A stretch of DNA of 64,000 nucleotides from NCBI GenBank assembly GCA_032229625.1, contig JAVTVZ010000051.1:1-64000 (forward strand). Direction: 5' to 3'. Source of the DNA: Kineosphaera sp032229625. GTDB taxonomy: Bacteria; Actinomycetota; Actinomycetes; Actinomycetales; Dermatophilaceae. The position numbers were made by a program, and so were the translations under genes. The notes under the pieces were generated by a model. The model worked only from the letters and a program-made list of their open reading frames with translations, did no database searches and was not told where the DNA came from. Each line of letters begins with the position of its first letter. Position 1 is the first letter of the stretch. This document shows, piece by piece, positions 1-10,014 of this stretch.

Positions 1-806
1 CCGGCGCTCCGACCACCGGCGCTCCGGCAGGCGGTGCTCCGGCAGGCGGTGCTCCGGCAGGCGGTGCTCCGACAGGCGGTGCTCCGTCCGGTGGTGCTCC
101 GACTGTTGGCCCTCCGATCGATGGCTCCCCTACCGGCGGCGGTCGGAACGGAGGCGCGTCGAGTGACGGCGCTTCGAGTGACGGCGCTGCAATCGGAGGT
201 GCTTCGAGTGGCGCGCTGGCCGGCGGCGCGCCGGCCGACGGAGCTCCCGCCGGCGGTGACGATCGGGATGGTGCCGCGAGCGCGTCTGCCGGTCCGGCGA
301 GTCCCGCGACGGGGCCGGCGTCCGGGGCCGCGCGCGATGCCGCGCCCGGCGTCCGCTCCGGGCCGGCCACCGACCCCACCGGGCCCGTCGGTGAATCCCC
401 TCGGGCGCGGCCGGACGCCGAGCAGACGTCGTCGCAGCGGCGGCACGCCGCGGAATCGTCCCAGTCCCAGTCCCAGTCCCAGCCCCAGTCGTCGCAGTCG
501 CAGGTGTCGCCGCGCCCCGCGGAGTCGGTCGCGGCTCCGGAGAGGCCCGGGCGCGCTGCCGTCGACCGGCCGGCCCCGGGGCGCCCGTCGTCCGGGCGCG
601 AGGCCTTCCGTGCGGCCCTCGCCGAGCAGGCGCGCCGCAGTGCGGCCGGGGGCGGCGCTGCGGAGCCGTCGGCGGCGCGGCGTCCGCTCGTCGACGACAC
701 CGTGGTCAGCGCCGACGACGAGAGCATCGACGACCTCGGCACGGTCGGCCAGCCCGTCATCGCCGAGGTGCTCGGCGGCGTCGTCATCCGCGAGATCGAG
801 GCCTGA
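1..806 (+). CDS. dnaX: DNA polymerase III subunit gamma/tau, C-terminal part (5' end outside window)
   Basis: Open from the window edge (first full codon at 3) to TGA at 804-806. The visible part is the low-complexity tau-like tail: Gly-Ala-Pro repeats, a Ser-Gln run (SQSQSQSQPQ), then a conserved acidic end (DDESIDDLGTVGQPVIAEVL and onward to REIEA). That ending is typical of actinobacterial DnaX, the clamp-loader ATPase subunit. recR follows about 1 kb downstream, as in many actinobacteria. The AAA+ domain lies outside the window, so the call rests on the C-terminus and gene order. The opening Gly-Ala-Pro stretch is a 15-nt tandem repeat and probably varies in length between strains. Confidence 0.75.
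   Translation, partial: GAPTTGAPAGGAPAGGAPAGGAPTGGAPSGGAPTVGPPIDGSPTGGGRNGGASSDGASSDGAAIGGASSGALAGGAPADGAPAGGDDRDGAASASAGPASPATGPASGAARDAAPGVRSGPATDPTGPVGESPRARPDAEQTSSQRRHAAESSQSQSQSQPQSSQSQVSPRPAESVAAPERPGRAAVDRPAPGRPSSGREAFRAALAEQARRSAAGGGAAEPSAARRPLVDDTVVSADDESIDDLGTVGQPVIAEVLGGVVIREIEA
3..110 (+). repeat. 15-nt tandem repeat in dnaX tail
   Basis: Near-identical 15-nt units (GGTGCTCCGGCAGGC and variants) encode Gly-Ala-Pro-Ala-Gly. At least six imperfect copies are visible and the array may extend upstream of the window. Confidence 0.8.
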
Positions 807-857
807 GCGGCGCCCGGGCTCGGGAGCGCAGCCGCCCGCCGTGCAGGGCCGTAGCGG

Positions 858-922
858 CGCTGTCGCCGTCGGCGCCGTCACCATCGCCGTCGGCGCCGTC
901 ACCATCGGCGTCGGCGCCCTCA
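858..922. repeat. 18-nt tandem repeat downstream of dnaX
   Basis: Three imperfect copies of GTCGGCGCCGTCACCATC in the 807-1030 spacer. No gene is seen in this spacer. Confidence 0.7.
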
Positions 923-1030
923 CCTGCCGTCACCCTTTCGTGCGTCAACCCTGCCGTACGTCGACCTTTCCGTGCGTCGCCATGGCGACTGGCTGCCCGT
1001 GGGATGCGCCGTGACCGCTAGTCTTCGCGC

Positions 1031-1732
1031 GTGCAGCGAGCGGCGATCGGCGACATGCCCCCCTTCTACGAGATGACCCGCCAGACGGTCGGCAAGGGTC
1101 TGCGGCTGGTGCTGCGTCCGACGATCATCGGCGTCGACCACATCCCGTCCGGCGGCCCGGCGATCCTGGCCAGCAACCACCTGTCGTTCTTCGACAGCAT
1201 CGTCATCCCGCTGGCGTCGCCGCGGCACGTCGCGTTCCTCGCGAAGTCGGAGTACTTCACGGGCACCGGTGTGCGCGGCGCGATCAACAAGGCGTTCTTC
1301 ACCGCCGTCGGCGCGATCGGCGTCGACCGCGACGACCCGCGTGCCGGGCAGCGCTCGCTGGAGCTGCAGCTCGACGTGTTGCGCGGCGGCGGCGCTGTCG
1401 GCATCTACCCCGAGGGCACCCGCTCCCGCGACGGGCGGCTCTATCGGGGCCGCACCGGCGTGGCCCACCTGGTGCTCAGCTCGGGGGCGCCGGTCGTGCC
1501 CGTCGCGCTGTCCGGCACGGAGAACATCCAGCCCGTCGGCAGTCGCTTCATGCGCCCGGCGAAGGTGTCGATCACGTTCGGTGAGCCGATGGACCTCGCG
1601 TCACGCTACGAGGGCGTGCCGCTGGGCCGTGCGCGTCGCCAGATCACCGACGACATCATGACCGCCATCCAGGCGATGAGCGGTCAGGAGCCCGCGGGCA
1701 TCTACAACGAGCGGCCCGCCGCCCAGGCCTGA
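1031..1732 (+). CDS. 1-acyl-sn-glycerol-3-phosphate acyltransferase family protein
   Basis: PlsC/LPLAT-fold acyltransferase, expected to transfer an acyl chain to a lysophospholipid at the inner face of the membrane. Motif I is NHLSFFD (His50 and Asp55, the HX4D pair) and the substrate motif is PEGTRS (127-132). The length of 233 aa fits the short bacterial family. The GTG at 1031 gives the longest form; an ATG at 1055 (MPPFYEM) is an equally good start, and neither has a clear ribosome-binding site. It lies between dnaX and recR but need not share their function. The acyl donor and exact lipid substrate cannot be told from sequence. Confidence 0.85.
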   Translation: MQRAAIGDMPPFYEMTRQTVGKGLRLVLRPTIIGVDHIPSGGPAILASNHLSFFDSIVIPLASPRHVAFLAKSEYFTGTGVRGAINKAFFTAVGAIGVDRDDPRAGQRSLELQLDVLRGGGAVGIYPEGTRSRDGRLYRGRTGVAHLVLSSGAPVVPVALSGTENIQPVGSRFMRPAKVSITFGEPMDLASRYEGVPLGRARRQITDDIMTAIQAMSGQEPAGIYNERPAAQA

Positions 1733-1848
1733 GCGTCGCTGCCGGTCGGCCGCCTCGCGCCAGTCCGGCGCCTGTCACGCGCCTGTCACGGGGCCAGGGT
1801 GGCCCGTCGAGGTTGTCGGCCGATCCGCCGTCGAGCACGTAGGGTGGA

Positions 1849-2451
1849 ATGGTGTTCGAAGGCGCGGTGCAGGATCTCATCGACGAGCTGGGCAGGCTGC
1901 CCGGCATCGGCCCCAAGGGCGCCCAGCGCATCGCGTTCCATCTGTTGGCGGCCGACGAGGCCGAGGTCACGGCGCTGATCGACGCGCTCGTCGAGGTGAA
2001 GTCCAAGGTCCGCTTCTGCGAGATCTGCGGCAACGTCTCCCAGAGCGAGCAGTGCCGCATCTGCGCCGACCCGCGCCGCGACGCCTCACTCATCTGCGTC
2101 GTCGAAGAGGCCAAGGACGTCGTGGCGATCGAGCGGACGCGCGAGTTCCGCGGGCGATACCACGTGCTCGGCGGCGCGATCAGCCCGATGGAGGGCGTCG
2201 GTCCGGACGACCTGTCGATCGCCCAGCTCTTCACGCGGCTCGCCGACGCGACCGTCACCGAGGTCATCATCGCGACCGACCCCAACCTCGAGGGGGAGGC
2301 GACCGCCACCTACCTCGTGCGTGCCCTGAGCCCGCTCGGGGTGCGCATCTCACGCCTCGCCTCCGGCCTGCCGGTCGGCGGCGACCTGGAATACGCCGAC
2401 GAGATCACGCTCGGCCGCGCCTTCGAGGGCAGGAGATTGCTCAATGCCTGA
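1849..2451 (+). CDS. recR: Recombination mediator protein RecR
   Basis: RecR works with RecO (and RecF) to load RecA on gapped DNA. An N-terminal helix-hairpin-helix (LPGIGPKGAQRIAFHLL, about 17-33) is followed by a four-Cys zinc finger (Cys57, Cys60, Cys69, Cys72) and a TOPRIM domain (about 80-175). The length of 200 aa is standard. ATG at 1849 follows AGGGTGG. The stop overlaps the next gene by 8 nt, so the two are probably cotranslated. Position after dnaX is conserved in actinobacteria. Confidence 0.97.
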   Translation: MVFEGAVQDLIDELGRLPGIGPKGAQRIAFHLLAADEAEVTALIDALVEVKSKVRFCEICGNVSQSEQCRICADPRRDASLICVVEEAKDVVAIERTREFRGRYHVLGGAISPMEGVGPDDLSIAQLFTRLADATVTEVIIATDPNLEGEATATYLVRALSPLGVRISRLASGLPVGGDLEYADEITLGRAFEGRRLLNA

Positions 2452-3040
2452 ACTACCCGGAATGCCGTCGGAGGCCGAGGTCATCGACTCCGACCTGGCT
2501 CTGCTGGCCGACGAGTCCGCGCAGGAGGCGAGGGCGTTCCTCGTGCTCGTGCGGCAGGTCGCGGCCGGGGAGTCGCCGGACATCGCGATCCCCATGCTGC
2601 TGCTCGCCATGTCCCAGGTGCTCGTCACGGGGGCCCGCCTCGGGGCGATCTCCGACGTCGTGCCGGCGCAGCGCTTCGAGCCCGACCTCGGCAGCGACGA
2701 GGACGTCGAGGGCCTGCGCAACGATCTGGCGGCCCTGCTGACCGGCCTCGACGACTACGTCGAGGTCGTCGACCCCCTGACGACGACCGAGGTCAGCGCC
2801 GGGCAGGTCTCCGGTGACATCGCCGACGTCGCCTCGGCGCTCATGCACGGGCTGCGGCATTACGCCGACGGCGAGCTCAGCGAAGCGCTGTGGTGGTGGC
2901 AGTTCAGCTACCTGTCGTCGTGGGGCGCCCGCGCGGCGAGCGCGCTGCGCGTGCTGCAGTCCGTCATCTCGCACATCCGCCTCGACGCGGACGAGGACGT
3001 CGTCGCCGAAGCGCAGTTCGACGCCCTGCACGGGGCCTGA
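2444..3040 (+). CDS. DUF5063 domain-containing protein
   Basis: An acidic, largely helical 198-aa protein with no signal peptide or membrane segment. It overlaps recR by 8 nt. A DUF5063 gene directly after recR is a usual actinobacterial arrangement, with aspartokinase further downstream, and the sequence fits that family. Function is unknown. The cotranslated position suggests a nucleic-acid or housekeeping role, but no catalytic motif is visible. Confidence 0.8.
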   Translation: MPELPGMPSEAEVIDSDLALLADESAQEARAFLVLVRQVAAGESPDIAIPMLLLAMSQVLVTGARLGAISDVVPAQRFEPDLGSDEDVEGLRNDLAALLTGLDDYVEVVDPLTTTEVSAGQVSGDIADVASALMHGLRHYADGELSEALWWWQFSYLSSWGARAASALRVLQSVISHIRLDADEDVVAEAQFDALHGA

Positions 3041-3476
3041 GCGCCACGATCCTGCGGCCGGCTCCCGGTCCTGAGCGGCGCCGACGTCGAGGCGTCGAGT
3101 GTCGACGTCGGAGCGGCGCATGCTGACGTGGCGGCGCTGCGCGACTCCTCGAGTCGCTGTGCGTCACGTGGGGGCGCGTGGGAGCGACACGAGGTGACCG
3201 AGAGGGCCCCGGCGTGTCCGGGAGTGCCACTACGTGCCGGTGGACCCGTGCGTCGCGTACGTGCGGGTCGGGCTCCTGCGCGTGGTTGAGCGGCGCCGAC
3301 GTGGGGGCACTGTGCGTCGCGCGGGGGCGGTGCGGGTCACGTGGGGGCGCGTGGGAGCGACACGAGGTGACCGGGAGCGCCCCGACGTGTCCGGGAGCGC
3401 CCCGACGTGTCCGGGAGTGCCCCTACGTGCCGGTGGGCCAGAGCGTCAGGGGCGACTCCGGACCTCATGGCCGGGG
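3041..3476. other. Convergent intergenic region with duplicated block and 20-nt repeats
   Basis: A 436-bp gene-free junction between the DUF5063 gene and the minus-strand ABC permease. A block starting near GTGGGAGCGACACGAGGTGACC occurs twice (about 3161-3242 and 3330-3440). Each copy runs into 20-nt tandem units, for example at 3191, 3211, 3364, 3384 and 3404, with core ACGTGTCCGGGAGYGCCCC. Reading frames here are repetitive and carry no recognisable protein. The same repeat family recurs at 31.5-31.7 kb. Confidence 0.75.
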
Positions 3477-5363
3477 TCAGCGAGTCCGGGTCGTCGCGCC
3501 CGGTCGGCGAGCCCAGGGGAGCAGCCGACGCAGGCGTGGCGCGTCCCCGGCCGGACGGCGCGGGGCTCTGCCCACACGATCCTGTGGTGAGCGCAGGCGC
3601 CGGACCGCCCAACCGAGGCTCGCCCCGCCGACGGCGAGGCTGCCGAGCAGGCCCACCGGCCACAGCGCAGGACCGGCGGCCGTCTCGGGGTCGGCGTCCG
3701 TGGGTTCCGTGGGTTCCGTGGGTGCTGTAGAACCCGTGGTCGTCGGAGCCGTCGGGCCGGGAGGCGCCGACGCCGCGCTCGTACCGGTCGGCGGGGCAGT
3801 TCCAGGCGTGGCAGTTCCAGGGGTCGCAGGCTTTGCAGTACCGGTCGGCGCGCCGGTCGAGGCCCCGGGGGGCGTCGTCGCGGCGGCTGCGGGCCCGGTG
3901 CCGGACGCCGAGACCCCGGACGACGAGACCCCGGACGNNNNNNNNNNNNNNNNNNNNNNNNNNNNNNNNNNNNNNNNNNNNNNNNNNNNNNNNNNNNNNN
4001 NNNNNNNNNNNNNNNNNNNNNNNNNNNNNNNNNNNNNCGAGACCCCGGACGACGGGACCCCGGACGACATCGCCGCAGTGCCGGCGGCGGGCGAGGCGCT
4101 CGGGCGGTGGGCGACGCAGTCCTCGACGATCTGGTCGCCCGGCGGCACGGCGGTCGCGCGGATCGTGCGGCTCAGGGCCGCGCTGATGCCGCCGCCGGCA
4201 GCGTCGGCCCCGCCCAGGGCGTCGGCCAGCGACACGAACGGGCTCGCCACCAGCACCGGCCACCACCGATCACCCCGGTAGCGGGTGACGTCGCGCGGCA
4301 CGACGACGCACCCGTCGGCGTCGGCGGTCGCGCGCTGCGCCGCCTCGACACCGATCGCGGCGACCCGCACCGGCAGCGTCGTGGTCTGCGGGGTCGTCGC
4401 GACGAGCAGCGCGTAGGCGATGAGCGTGCCCACGGACAGCCCCGCGACGAGCGCGGCGGACCAGGCGACCCCCGCCGGGCGCCGCGCGGCCGTGCCCGGC
4501 CCGACACCGAGCGCAGCGCCGACGGCGGTCGTCACGACGAGGGTGAGGACGGCGGCGGCAGGGGCGACGACGCCGGCGCCGTCGAGGACCGCGGCGACCA
4601 CGAACGCCGGGAGCAGCGCGAGCAGGCCCAGCAGCGGCACCGCGGTCGCCGCCGCCCACGCGCCGACGGCCAGGTCCGCGGCGGACAGCGCCGTGACCTG
4701 CAGCGACCCCAGCACGCCGGCCTCGCGGTCGCGGCCGAGCGCCGAGCTGCCCAGCCCCGGCGCGGCGACGAGCACCCCGACGAGCGCCGCGAAGGCGAGC
4801 ATGCCCAGCAGCGCCCCACCGTCGCCCGCGGTGGCGGCCCAACCCCACCCCAGCAGCACGTAGCCGGTGACCACCGCGCCGACCGCCCAGGCCTGCACCG
4901 CTCTCGAGCGCCGCCAGCGCGTCAGGTGCAGCCGCGCGACGAGCGCGATGCCCGCCCCGGCGCCCAGCGGCTCACCCGCCGCCAGCGCGTCGGGAGACAT
5001 CGTGAAGACGGCGCCCTCGCCGCCGGTGGCGCCGCCCGGGAACAGATCCTGGGTCGCGCCCAGCGACCCGCCTGCCGCCGGGTGCCCGGCCAGGCCCGCG
5101 GAAGCGCCTCGCGTGGCGTGTCGACCGAGCGCTGTCGCGTCGCGCTCGCCACGGCCGCCACCGCCGCCCCCACCGCCGCTGTAACCGCCGTGGAGGTCAC
5201 GCTCCGCGCGAGCCCGACGCTCGGCGCGGCGACGCCGGTGCCGCGCCAGGAGTCCGGTGAGGCCCCGCTCGCGGCGCTCCTCGCGGCTGCGCCGCTGCGC
5301 CCGCGTCAACGGCCGCACCTCCCGGGCCTGCACCTCCCGGGACGACCGCGGCTCCTCACTCAT
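3477..5363 (-). CDS. ABC-2-like transporter permease, repeat-containing
   Basis: A membrane protein of about 628 aa (length uncertain because of a gap). It has a basic cytoplasmic N-terminus (RRERGLTGLL, RHRRRRAERRARAER), a Gly-rich stretch, then about six hydrophobic segments, a long extracytoplasmic-looking domain, a Ser/Thr/Pro linker and one last membrane helix before a basic tail. The layout fits an ABC-2-type permease. ATG at 5363 overlaps the stop of the upstream ATPase-like gene (ATGA), supporting this start over the GTG at 5381. The 3938-4037 N gap lies in an SSGVS tandem repeat and the frame is the same on both sides. The substrate is unknown. Confidence 0.7.
   Translation of the reverse strand: MSEEPRSSREVQAREVRPLTRAQRRSREERRERGLTGLLARHRRRRAERRARAERDLHGGYSGGGGGGGGRGERDATALGRHATRGASAGLAGHPAAGGSLGATQDLFPGGATGGEGAVFTMSPDALAAGEPLGAGAGIALVARLHLTRWRRSRAVQAWAVGAVVTGYVLLGWGWAATAGDGGALLGMLAFAALVGVLVAAPGLGSSALGRDREAGVLGSLQVTALSAADLAVGAWAAATAVPLLGLLALLPAFVVAAVLDGAGVVAPAAAVLTLVVTTAVGAALGVGPGTAARRPAGVAWSAALVAGLSVGTLIAYALLVATTPQTTTLPVRVAAIGVEAAQRATADADGCVVVPRDVTRYRGDRWWPVLVASPFVSLADALGGADAAGGGISAALSRTIRATAVPPGDQIVEDCVAHRPSASPAAGTAAMSSGVPSSGVSXXXXXXXXXXXXXXXXXXXXXXXXXXXXXXXXXXSGVSSSGVSASGTGPAAAATTPPGASTGAPTGTAKPATPGTATPGTAPPTGTSAASAPPGPTAPTTTGSTAPTEPTEPTDADPETAAGPALWPVGLLGSLAVGGASLGWAVRRLRSPQDRVGRAPRRPAGDAPRLRRLLPWARRPGATTRTR
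3908..4066 (-). repeat. 15-nt SSGVS repeat interrupted by assembly gap
   Basis: Plus-strand units CGAGACCCCGGACGA encode Ser-Ser-Gly-Val-Ser on the minus strand. N bases occupy 3938-4037, exactly 100, so the true copy number is not known. Confidence 0.85.
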
Positions 5364-6738
5364 CGCGCACCGCCGCGCCACGGCAGACCGGCGGCCGTCA
5401 CACCCGACGACGAGCCCGCCGAGCCGCCCACACCCGCCGAGCCGCCACTACCGACCGAGCCGCCACTACNNNNNNNNNNNNNNNNNNNNNNNNNNNNNNN
5501 NNNNNNNNNNNNNNNNNNNNNNNNNNNNNNNNNNNNNNNNNNNNNNNNNNNNNNNNNNNNNNNNNNNNNCCCGCCGAGCCGCCCACACCCGCCGAGCCGC
5601 CACTACCGACCGAGCCGCCACTACTGACCGAGCCGCCACCACCGGCCGTCCGGGTCGGCGGCGGCACGAGGCCGTGCACGGGCACGCCGGCGGCGACGAG
5701 CGCGGCGAGCAGGTCGGCGGCGTCACGATCCTGCGCCAGGAGCACCTCGGCATACGGCATCTCGGGGGCGGCGCCGGGCTCGTCCTGCGGCCACCGTTGG
5801 TCGACACCGAGCCGGTCGAGGGCGCGGCGCAGGGCGCCCGGATCGTCGCTGAGCAGCCGCCACCGCCGCCGCAGCGCGATGTCGCGCACATCGTGGGACG
5901 AGCGCAGCCGCCCGTGGGCGAGCACGACGATGCGGTCCGCGACACCTTCGATATCGGCGATGTCCTCCGAGTCCGAGTCCGAGTCTCCGGAGACTTCTGG
6001 GTCGTCGACCTCCCCGGCCCCGGTGCCGTCCTGGAGCCCGCGGGCCGTGCTGCTCCCGCCGCGTCGGCCCGCCGCAGCGGCAGAGTCTGAGCCGCCGAGG
6101 CCCCCGGGGCCCCCGGGGCCCCCGGAGGCCACGCCGACGCCGAGCGCGACGGTCAGCCCGCGCCCGGCGAGCCGACGCAGCGACGCGGCGAGGTCGTCGC
6201 GCTCGTCGGCGGGCAACCCGAGGAAGGGGCCGTCGAGCACGAGGATCCGCGGCCCGTGCACGAGGGCCGTCGCCAGCCCCAGGCGGCGCAGGGCGGGCGC
6301 GTCCAGGTGCGCACAGTCGGGCCCGCGGGCGCCGGGCAGGCGTGCGGCGTCGAGGAGTTCGTCGGCGCGTCGCCGGGCCGGCAAGCCGGTGAGCCCGTGG
6401 GCGGCGGCCATCGTCCGCAGCACCTCGGCCGGGCGCATCCCGCCCCACGCCGAGGGGATCGCCGGCACGTGGCCGAGCGCCGCGCGGGCCCGGGCGGTCG
6501 CGGTGACCGTGTCGTGCCCGGCGAGGCGCAGGCTGCCGCTCGTCGGCGCGAGCCGGGTCGCCAGCAGGCCCACCAGCGTGTCGACCCCGCTGCCGGGGCC
6601 GCCGGTGAAGGCCGTCACGGTGCCCGGCGCGAGCCGCAGCTCGATGCGCTCCAGAGCCGGGTAGGCGTCCGCGGCCCGGGCGACCCGCTCGAATTCGACG
6701 CCGTCGCGGGTCGCGGCGACAGGCAGATTGCGCCGCAT
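5360..6738 (-). CDS. ABC transporter ATP-binding-like subunit lacking catalytic motifs
   Basis: The fold pattern is that of an ABC ATPase, but the catalytic residues are missing. The Walker A position reads GGPGSGVDT (46-54), with Val52 where Lys is required. The signature LSGGQ is LDAPA (145-149). Walker B ends LVLDG, with Gly170 where the catalytic Glu should be, and there is no switch His. ATG at 6738 has a strong ribosome-binding site (GGGAGGTGGG). Acidic and Gly-rich linkers follow the core, then a Gly-Ser repeat holding the 5470-5569 gap. Keeping the Gly-Ser frame across the gap places the stop at 5360-5362, overlapping the permease ATG. It may bind without hydrolysing ATP or act with another ATPase. 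Confidence 0.7.
5430..5640 (-). repeat. Gly-Ser coding tandem repeat interrupted by assembly gap
   Basis: Units built from GGCGGCTCGGTCGGTAGT-type sequence on the minus strand encode GSVGSGGSAGVGGSA. The 100-N gap is 5470-5569. A frame shift across the placeholder makes naive translation turn into an Arg/Ala-rich artefact after the gap. Confidence 0.8.
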
Positions 6739-6989
6739 CGACCCACCTCCCTGCCTCCGAGCCGGCCCGACCCTGCGTCCGACCTGCGTCCGGCCCCGTC
6801 TCCGACCCGGCGGCCGGTGTGCGCGACGGGCGTCCTTGCGGGAGGCCGCGATTCGCTCGCGCCGCGCGCGTCGCCCCGTCCTGGCTCCCATCGGCAGACC
6901 GTCCCGCGATTCGAGCGCCGGGGGGACCGCAGTGTGACCGGACTAGACTTCCGCGCAAGGTCTGTCCCCGAGATCCAGCGGAGTGTGTC

Positions 6990-8257
<1,268 letters not shown>

Positions 8258-8261
<4 letters not shown>

Positions 8262-9337
8262 CCGAGCACAGCAAGCCCACGTTGGCGGTGGTGGGAGCCA
8301 CCGGCGCCGTGGGCGTCGTGCTGTTGCAGCTCCTGTCGGAGCGGCAGGACTTCTGGGGTGAGATCCGGCTGTGCGCGTCCGCGCGCTCGGCCGGGGTCGT
8401 GCGGCAGGTCCGCGGCGAGGACGTCGTCGTCGGCGAGCTGAGCGAGGAGTCGTTCTCCGGCGTCGACGTCGCGATCTTCGACGTGCCGGACGACGTCGCG
8501 CGGCACTGGGCACCGATCGCCGCGGCGCGCGGGGTCGTGGTCATCGACAACTCGTCGGTCTTCCGTCTCGACCCGCAGGTGCCGCTCGTCGTGCCCGAGG
8601 TCAATCCCGCGCAGGTGCGCAACCGCCCCCGCGGGATCATCGCCAACCCCAACTGCACGGTCCTGACGATGATCGACTCGCTGTGGGCCCTGCACGCCGG
8701 GTGGGAGCTCGCCGAGCTCGTCGTCGCGACCTACCAGTCGGCGTCGGGCACCGGGCAGGCCGGCATCGACCGCCTGTATGCCGAGGTCCGCGCCCTCGCC
8801 CCGCAGGACCGGGTCGGCACGCACACCGGCGGGGTGCGGCGGCGACTGGCCGCCGAGACCCTGCCCGAGTCGCCCTTCCCCGCGCCGCTGGCCTACAACA
8901 TCGTGCCGTGGGTGGGGGAGTCGGCCGGCGACGGCTGGAGCTCCGAGGAGCTCAAGGTGCGCGACGAGACCCGCAAGGTGCTCGGCCTCCCGGAGCTGAA
9001 GGTGTCGGCGACGTGCGTGCGCGTGCCCGTCGTCATCGGGCACTCCCTGGCGGTGCACGCGACCTTCCGGCGGCGCATCACGGTCGCCCAGGCCCGCCAG
9101 GCGCTCGTCGAGGCCCCCAGCGTCGTCGTCCTCGACGACGTGCAACACGACGAGTGGCCGACCCCGACGGACGTCGTGGGCTCCGACCCGACCTTCATCG
9201 GCCGGATCCGTCAGGCCATCGACTTCCCCGACACCATCGACTTCTTCGTCAGCGGCGACAACCTGCGCAAGGGCGCCGCGCTCAACATCGCCCAGATCGG
9301 CGAGCTCGTCGCCCAGGAGTTCCTGCGGCCCGCGTGA
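8258..9337 (+). CDS. asd: Aspartate-semialdehyde dehydrogenase
   Basis: Reduces aspartyl phosphate to aspartate semialdehyde with NADPH. The N-terminal dinucleotide motif is GATGAVG. The active-site Cys lies in ANPNCTVLTM, and the QSASGTGQAG and GHS motifs of the family are present. GTG at 8258 overlaps the lysC stop (GTGA) and has GGAGG about 10 nt upstream. The length of 359 aa is slightly above the usual 340-350. It is cotranscribed with lysC to feed lysine, methionine, threonine and cell-wall diaminopimelate synthesis. Confidence 0.97.
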
Positions 9338-9825
9338 GCGACCCGGGTCCGTCGGGCGCCCCGGCGTCGCGTCTCGTCGCGCCGGCAGGCAGGGGCCGTC
9401 GCGCCCGGGGGCTGTTGCGTCCCAGATGACCGCTGACCTCGGCGGACGCATTCAGGGAATGCTCAGATGGCCCGTCGCTGCGCCGAACCTGCAGATGGCG
9501 AAGCGCCGGGCAGACCCGGCACCTTCGCCGGCGGTGGTCGGCGGGTTGCGGCGCGCCGTGGGAGTGAGAATTCCTCCGGGGGAGAACCTCGAAGACTCCC
9601 CGAGGCGCGCCGCATCCTGTGAGGCGACCCCGGCCGCGTGCCGGCGGCACCGCTCGCTCGGGGCAGGTGCGCCCGTGGGGCAGCCGCGCGCGGACGACGA
9701 CACCCCGCCCCGGCACGACGAAACCCCGGCGATGTGGCCGAGGCCAGTGATCGTTCCGGGGTCCTGCAGTCCTGGATGATCAGGAGCATCCGACCGTCGT
9801 GCTGCTGGTCAGAGCCTGATGCTCA
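9338..9825. other. Gene-free spacer between asd and tRNA-Pro
   Basis: 488 bp without a convincing gene on either strand. It contains the hairpin at 9497-9529 and a small GCATTC/GAATGC stem near 9448. The rest shows no recognisable element. Confidence 0.6.
9497..9529. terminator. Hairpin between convergent asd and tRNA-Pro
   Basis: Arms GGCGAAG + GCCGGG pair with CCCGGC + CTTCGCC around a CAGA loop, with a small internal bulge (13 pairs). No T-tract follows, which is common for actinobacterial terminators. Confidence 0.5.
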
Positions 9826-9902
<77 letters not shown>

Positions 9903-10014
9903 TGGCTGTCGCGCTGGTCCGTCCCCGGCCCGGCGCCCGCCCTACGATAGCCGACAACCCCCCTGCTCACCGAATCGGCCCGGGGCCACGTCTCAGCGCG
10001 TGACGGGCCCCGAT

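Noticed and set aside
5398..5470. Arg/Ala-rich C-terminus of the ATPase-like protein (VVAARSVVAARR)
   Set aside because: This appears only when the 100-N placeholder is translated literally; the Gly-Ser frame is kept by the repeat on both sides of the gap.
9772..9825. Terminator 3' of tRNA-Pro (GAGCATC/GATGCTC)
   Set aside because: Only 7 bp of stem around a loop of more than 20 nt; too weak to call.
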